Below are positions 61,618-64,000 of a DNA stretch of 64,000 nucleotides, in pieces. Below the pieces are notes generated by a model. The model was not told the origin of the DNA. It searched no databases and saw nothing but the letters and a program-made list of their open reading frames with translations. The stretch comes from Neolewinella xylanilytica (GTDB lineage Bacteria > Bacteroidota > Bacteroidia > Chitinophagales > Saprospiraceae), in the NCBI RefSeq assembly GCF_002934605.1, contig NZ_PTJC01000008.1, positions 36,895 to 100,894 of the forward strand. Direction: 5' to 3'. Each line of letters starts with the position of its first letter. The stretch's first letter is position 1. The position numbers and the translations under genes were made by a program.

Positions 61618-61672
61618 TACCAGCTGGTTAGTCTGTTAGTCTGTTAGTCTGTTAGTCGCCGGGCTGCGCCGG
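61618..61672. repeat. TTAGTCTG tandem repeats and a small hairpin
   Basis: After the oligopeptidase stop there is a run of three or four GTTAGTCT units (about 61627-61657) ending in TTAGTCGCCGGGCTGCGCC with a CGCCGG..CCGGCG stem. Sequence and position are similar to the repeats downstream of typA. Confidence 0.65.
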
Positions 61673-61694
61673 CGGTTAGGGCCCGCATGTTAAA

Positions 61695-61791
61695 CGCACA
61701 CTCGCAGGTCCTATCGGACACTCCGAGGTGCTAATCAGCGTGACCAGCATAGGACCTCGGGGTGTGGCGACAGCATCCCGTGAGGGTCCGG
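61695..61791. repeat. Dispersed repeat, copy B, with inverted-repeat structure
   Basis: About 97 bases, aligned with copy A at 59276-59371. AGGTCCTAT near the left and ATAGGACCT near the middle are perfect inverted repeats, and GGACACTCCGAGG pairs with CCTCGGGGTGTG, making a longer stem-loop. A further half-copy of the GAGGGTCCGGA end is at about 61815-61831, just before the LOG gene stop. Confidence 0.75.
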
Positions 61792-61831
61792 ACCGGGCTA
61801 CCGGCAGTCTAGCCTCCCGCGAGGGTCCGGA

Positions 61832-62377
61832 TCACTCAACCAAGCGATCCAGCAGGGAAGGGGCATCGTCCTCGATGGCCAGCTGGCGGAGGTTCTCCGG
61901 GCGAAGGAAGCCCTCCCGCGACATATGCTCGAACAGCCGCGACAGGTGGCCGTAGAAGTTTTTGCAATTCAGCAGGCCGCAGGGTTTATCGTGAAGGCCG
62001 ATGCGCGTCCAGGTGAAGACCTCGACGATCTCTTCCAGGGTGCCGACACCGCCGGGCATGGCGATGAATGCACCGCTGTTCTCGGCCATCAGGAGCTTCC
62101 GCTCGTGCATGCTTTGGGTAACGATCATTTCGGTGAGTCCGGGGTGCCCGACTTCCCGGTCCAGCAAAAACTGCGGGATGACGCCCAGCACGTTTCCGCC
62201 CAGCTGGAGCACCTCATCGGCGATCACGCCCATCAGTCCTATGGCCCCCCCTCCGTAAACCAGCCGAATGTCGCGGCGAACCAATTCGGCCGCTAATTCC
62301 CGGGCGGCATCGGCGTATGCCGGATCTTGCCCCGGGAAGGATCCACAAAAGACCGCCACCGATTTTAACTCCCTCAT
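61832..62377 (-). CDS. LOG family protein (cytokinin riboside 5'-monophosphate phosphoribohydrolase-like)
   Basis: 181 residues from ATG 62377. Rossmann-type fold with motifs AVFCGSFPGQDPAYADAARE, VYGGGAIGLMGVIADEVLQL and the family signature AMPGGVGTLEEIVEVFTWT (PGGxGTxxE), plus MHERKLLMAENSGAFIAMPG. These enzymes release adenine-type bases from nucleoside monophosphates; in bacteria the true substrate is often AMP. The start overlaps the stop of the upstream radical SAM gene by four bases (ATGA), so the two are coupled. Confidence 0.93.
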   Translation of the reverse strand: MRELKSVAVFCGSFPGQDPAYADAARELAAELVRRDIRLVYGGGAIGLMGVIADEVLQLGGNVLGVIPQFLLDREVGHPGLTEMIVTQSMHERKLLMAENSGAFIAMPGGVGTLEEIVEVFTWTRIGLHDKPCGLLNCKNFYGHLSRLFEHMSREGFLRPENLRQLAIEDDAPSLLDRLVE

Positions 62378-63447
62378 GCGGTCACGGTTCCGCCGCAACT
62401 ACTGCCCGCCCCCGCGGTACAGCCGTAGCAATGCTGGTTCATGACGATGCTCCGGTCGCGCAGGGCTTCCGCGTCGAAGTCACGTAAGTGTTTGCCGCGG
62501 GCGGATACTTTGAGGTCCAGCATCTGGTTGAAGTCGCAGTCGTAGAGGTAGCCGTCCCAACTCACGCTGATGGTGTTGCGGCACATCAGGCCTTCCACGG
62601 TTGCCGGGTTGTAGGCATCGACCAGCTTTTGCATATACTCGGTGTAGTTGCCGCTCTCTAGGAGGTAATCCAGGAAGCGGCTCACCGGCAGATTGGTGAT
62701 GGCGTATAAGTCGTTGAATACAATACCGTACTTGCGATCCAGTTGCCGTTTAAATTCAGCCTGCAGGGTCTCCTGTTTACCGGGCAGATACGCTCCGGAG
62801 GGATTGAATACGAGGTCCAGTTTCAAGCCGGTTTCGGGATTACCGTAACCAACGGCGTTGAGCAGCTGAAGGGCCTGGATGGAATCCTCGAAAACGCCGT
62901 CGCCCCGCTGTCCGTCGGTACGCCCCTTACTGAAGTAGGGCAGGCTCGATACGACATTCACCCGGTGCCGGGCCAAAAATTCGGGCAAGTCACGGTACTT
63001 CGGGTTAGCCATGATGATGGTCAGGTTACAACGGTCGATGACCTGCTTACCGAGCTGGGTACACTCCTCGACGAACCAGCGGAAGTGGGGATTCATTTCG
63101 GGGGCCCCGCCGGTGATGTCTACGGTAGTTATCGACGGAGTGGCGGCGATTACCTCCAGGCAAAGCTCCAGGTCTTCCCGCCCCATATTCTCTTCCTTCC
63201 GGTCGGGACCGGCATCGACGTGGCAGTGGGCACAGGTCTGATTGCAAAGCTTGCCGATGTTCAGCTGGAAGATTTCGATCTCCGTGGGACGAAAGGGCTG
63301 GTGCCCCAGCTCGGCGAGCCGGTCGGTAAAGCGCGGCAGTTCCGCATCCGCCACGTCCTTGCGGTTCAGCACGTTCAGCTGCACATAGCCCTGGCTCAGG
63401 TCCGAGCCCTTGCGTTTCAGACTGGTGGTTTTCTGCTTTACACCCAT
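62374..63447 (-). CDS. ArsS-like arsenosugar biosynthesis radical SAM protein
   Basis: 357 residues from ATG 63447 (MGVKQKTTSL). Radical SAM cluster motif CNQTCAHCHVDAGP (CxxxCxxC) near residue 75, then TTVDITGGAPEMNPHFRWFV (GG motif), and a DUF3641-type C-terminus with MCRNTISVSWDGYLYDCDFN and the cysteine-rich CYGCTAGAGSSCGG. The layout fits ArsS, which takes part in arsenosugar formation with ArsM; related proteins of unknown product also exist. No arsM or other ars gene is in the window. It overlaps the LOG gene by four bases and starts beside the tandem repeat. Confidence 0.88.
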   Translation of the reverse strand: MGVKQKTTSLKRKGSDLSQGYVQLNVLNRKDVADAELPRFTDRLAELGHQPFRPTEIEIFQLNIGKLCNQTCAHCHVDAGPDRKEENMGREDLELCLEVIAATPSITTVDITGGAPEMNPHFRWFVEECTQLGKQVIDRCNLTIIMANPKYRDLPEFLARHRVNVVSSLPYFSKGRTDGQRGDGVFEDSIQALQLLNAVGYGNPETGLKLDLVFNPSGAYLPGKQETLQAEFKRQLDRKYGIVFNDLYAITNLPVSRFLDYLLESGNYTEYMQKLVDAYNPATVEGLMCRNTISVSWDGYLYDCDFNQMLDLKVSARGKHLRDFDAEALRDRSIVMNQHCYGCTAGAGSSCGGTVTA

Positions 63448-63450
63448 GGG

Positions 63451-64000
63451 GAAGTACAATTTTTAAAGGGTAAAGGACAAAGTACAAAGGTCCGTTATGC
63501 TTTTAACCCGGCAGGATATACTGTCCTTTCCGGTCTTTGGATTGCCCGCTGGCTACCAACGCCAACAGGAATGTCCCGAGAAAAGTTATTCGATGGCGTG
63601 GGGTTGTAGATGGACCTTTGCACTTCGTACTTCCTACCTCAGACATTGTACATTTGGAAGTACAATTTTTAAAGGGCAAGGGACAAAGTACAAAGGTCCG
63701 GTATGCTTTTAACCCCTGTAGCATGTACTGCCGTTTCCGGTCTTTGGATTGCCCGCCGGCTACCAACGCCAACAGGAATGTCCCGAGAAAAGTTATTCGA
63801 TGGCGTGGGGTTGTAGATGGACCTTTGTACTTCGTACTTCCTACCTCAGACATTGTACATTTTGAAGTACAATTTTTAAAGGGCAAGGGACAAAGTACAA
63901 AGGTCTGGTATGCTTTTAACCCCTGTAGCATGTACTGCCGTTTCCGGTCTTTGGATTGCCCGCCGGCTACCAACGCCAACAGGAATGTCCCGAGAAAAGT
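63451..64000. repeat. Tandem repeat of a 206/207-bp unit, open at the window end
   Basis: The unit begins at GAAGTACAATTTTTAAAGGG: copy 1 at 63451, copy 2 at 63657, copy 3 at 63864 and still running at 64000. The copies are nearly identical. Near each junction GGACCTTTGTACTT and AAGTACAAAGGTCC are inverted repeats around a TGTACA..GTACA core. A 158-codon minus-strand frame here is a by-product of the repeat, not a gene. The region has no other gene. Confidence 0.85.

Noticed and set aside
63503..63979. 158-codon minus-strand reading frame
   Set aside because: It is produced by the 206/207-bp tandem repeat; the protein simply repeats itself, carries no sign of selection, and the frame breaks at the first unit boundary.

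Overview
The window looks like a piece of chromosome from a GC-rich Bacteroidota, most likely of the Saprospiria / Lewinella type. The reasons are: an LpxC-FabZ fusion followed by lpxA (the Bacteroidota lipid A arrangement); several start-proximal TAnnTTTG elements, the Bacteroidota -7 promoter consensus; weak Shine-Dalgarno sequences; a PorE-like TPR/beta-propeller/CRD envelope protein; a Bacteroidota-type short membrane protein with a GTCASNNP motif; and fucosidase and sulfatase genes typical of marine polysaccharide degraders. There are no rRNA, tRNA, IS, prophage or CRISPR features. Most genes are housekeeping, packed tightly on both strands in short operons.

Region by region. 1-4.7 kb: the 3' end of accD, then a minus-strand operon of ppk2 and three unfamiliar genes, two with peptidoglycan-binding-like segments. 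4.9-8.1 kb: an SMP-30 lipoprotein, a UPF0158 protein, a GNAT/FemAB-like protein and a Fpg/Nei glycosylase lacking its zinc-finger cysteines. 8.1-19.4 kb: argS, an MFS-HEAT fusion, msrA-FKBP isomerase, the PLP homeostasis protein, rlmF, a zinc-ribbon metallopeptidase, a MORN/TonB protein and xseA. 19.4-24.8 kb: ribH, a threonine/serine dehydratase, an esterase, the PorE-like protein and a 2H RNA ligase-like protein. 24.8-30.1 kb: gatC, a MacB/LolD-type ATPase, lpxC-fabZ, lpxA, an orphan ABC ATPase, an arginyltransferase-like protein and a small membrane protein. 30.1-30.45 kb is a gene-poor stretch with a terminator, a 22-bp perfect palindrome and a 19-codon ORF, perhaps a small RNA or leader. 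30.45-41 kb: an FMN oxidase-like protein, a subtilase-selD-Rieske/FAD operon, a class A penicillin-binding protein, a sulfatase, DUF486, TerB-like and a previously overlooked 51-codon membrane gene. 41-47.6 kb: a carbohydrate island (putative six-hairpin glycosidase, GH29 fucosidase, large esterase). 47.6-49.4 kb: an isolated candidate ADP-ribosyltransferase toxin/effector in an otherwise empty 1.8-kb area. 49.4-64 kb: AraC regulator and aldo/keto reductase, typA, a 1292-residue subtilase-VWA protein, DUF6580, DUF481, prolyl oligopeptidase, LOG-family protein and ArsS-like radical SAM protein, separated by several families of short intergenic repeats; the window ends inside a 206/207-bp tandem repeat.

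The most unusual items are the ADP-ribosyltransferase-like protein, whose N-terminus resembles the leaders of Bacteroidota contractile-injection/polymorphic-toxin payloads and whose expected catalytic Arg appears to be Lys; the signal-less peptidoglycan-targeting operon next to ppk2; the PorE-like protein with SPOR domains in place of the OmpA domain; and the structured intergenic region at 30.1-30.45 kb. All function calls come from reading motifs by eye; no database search was run.
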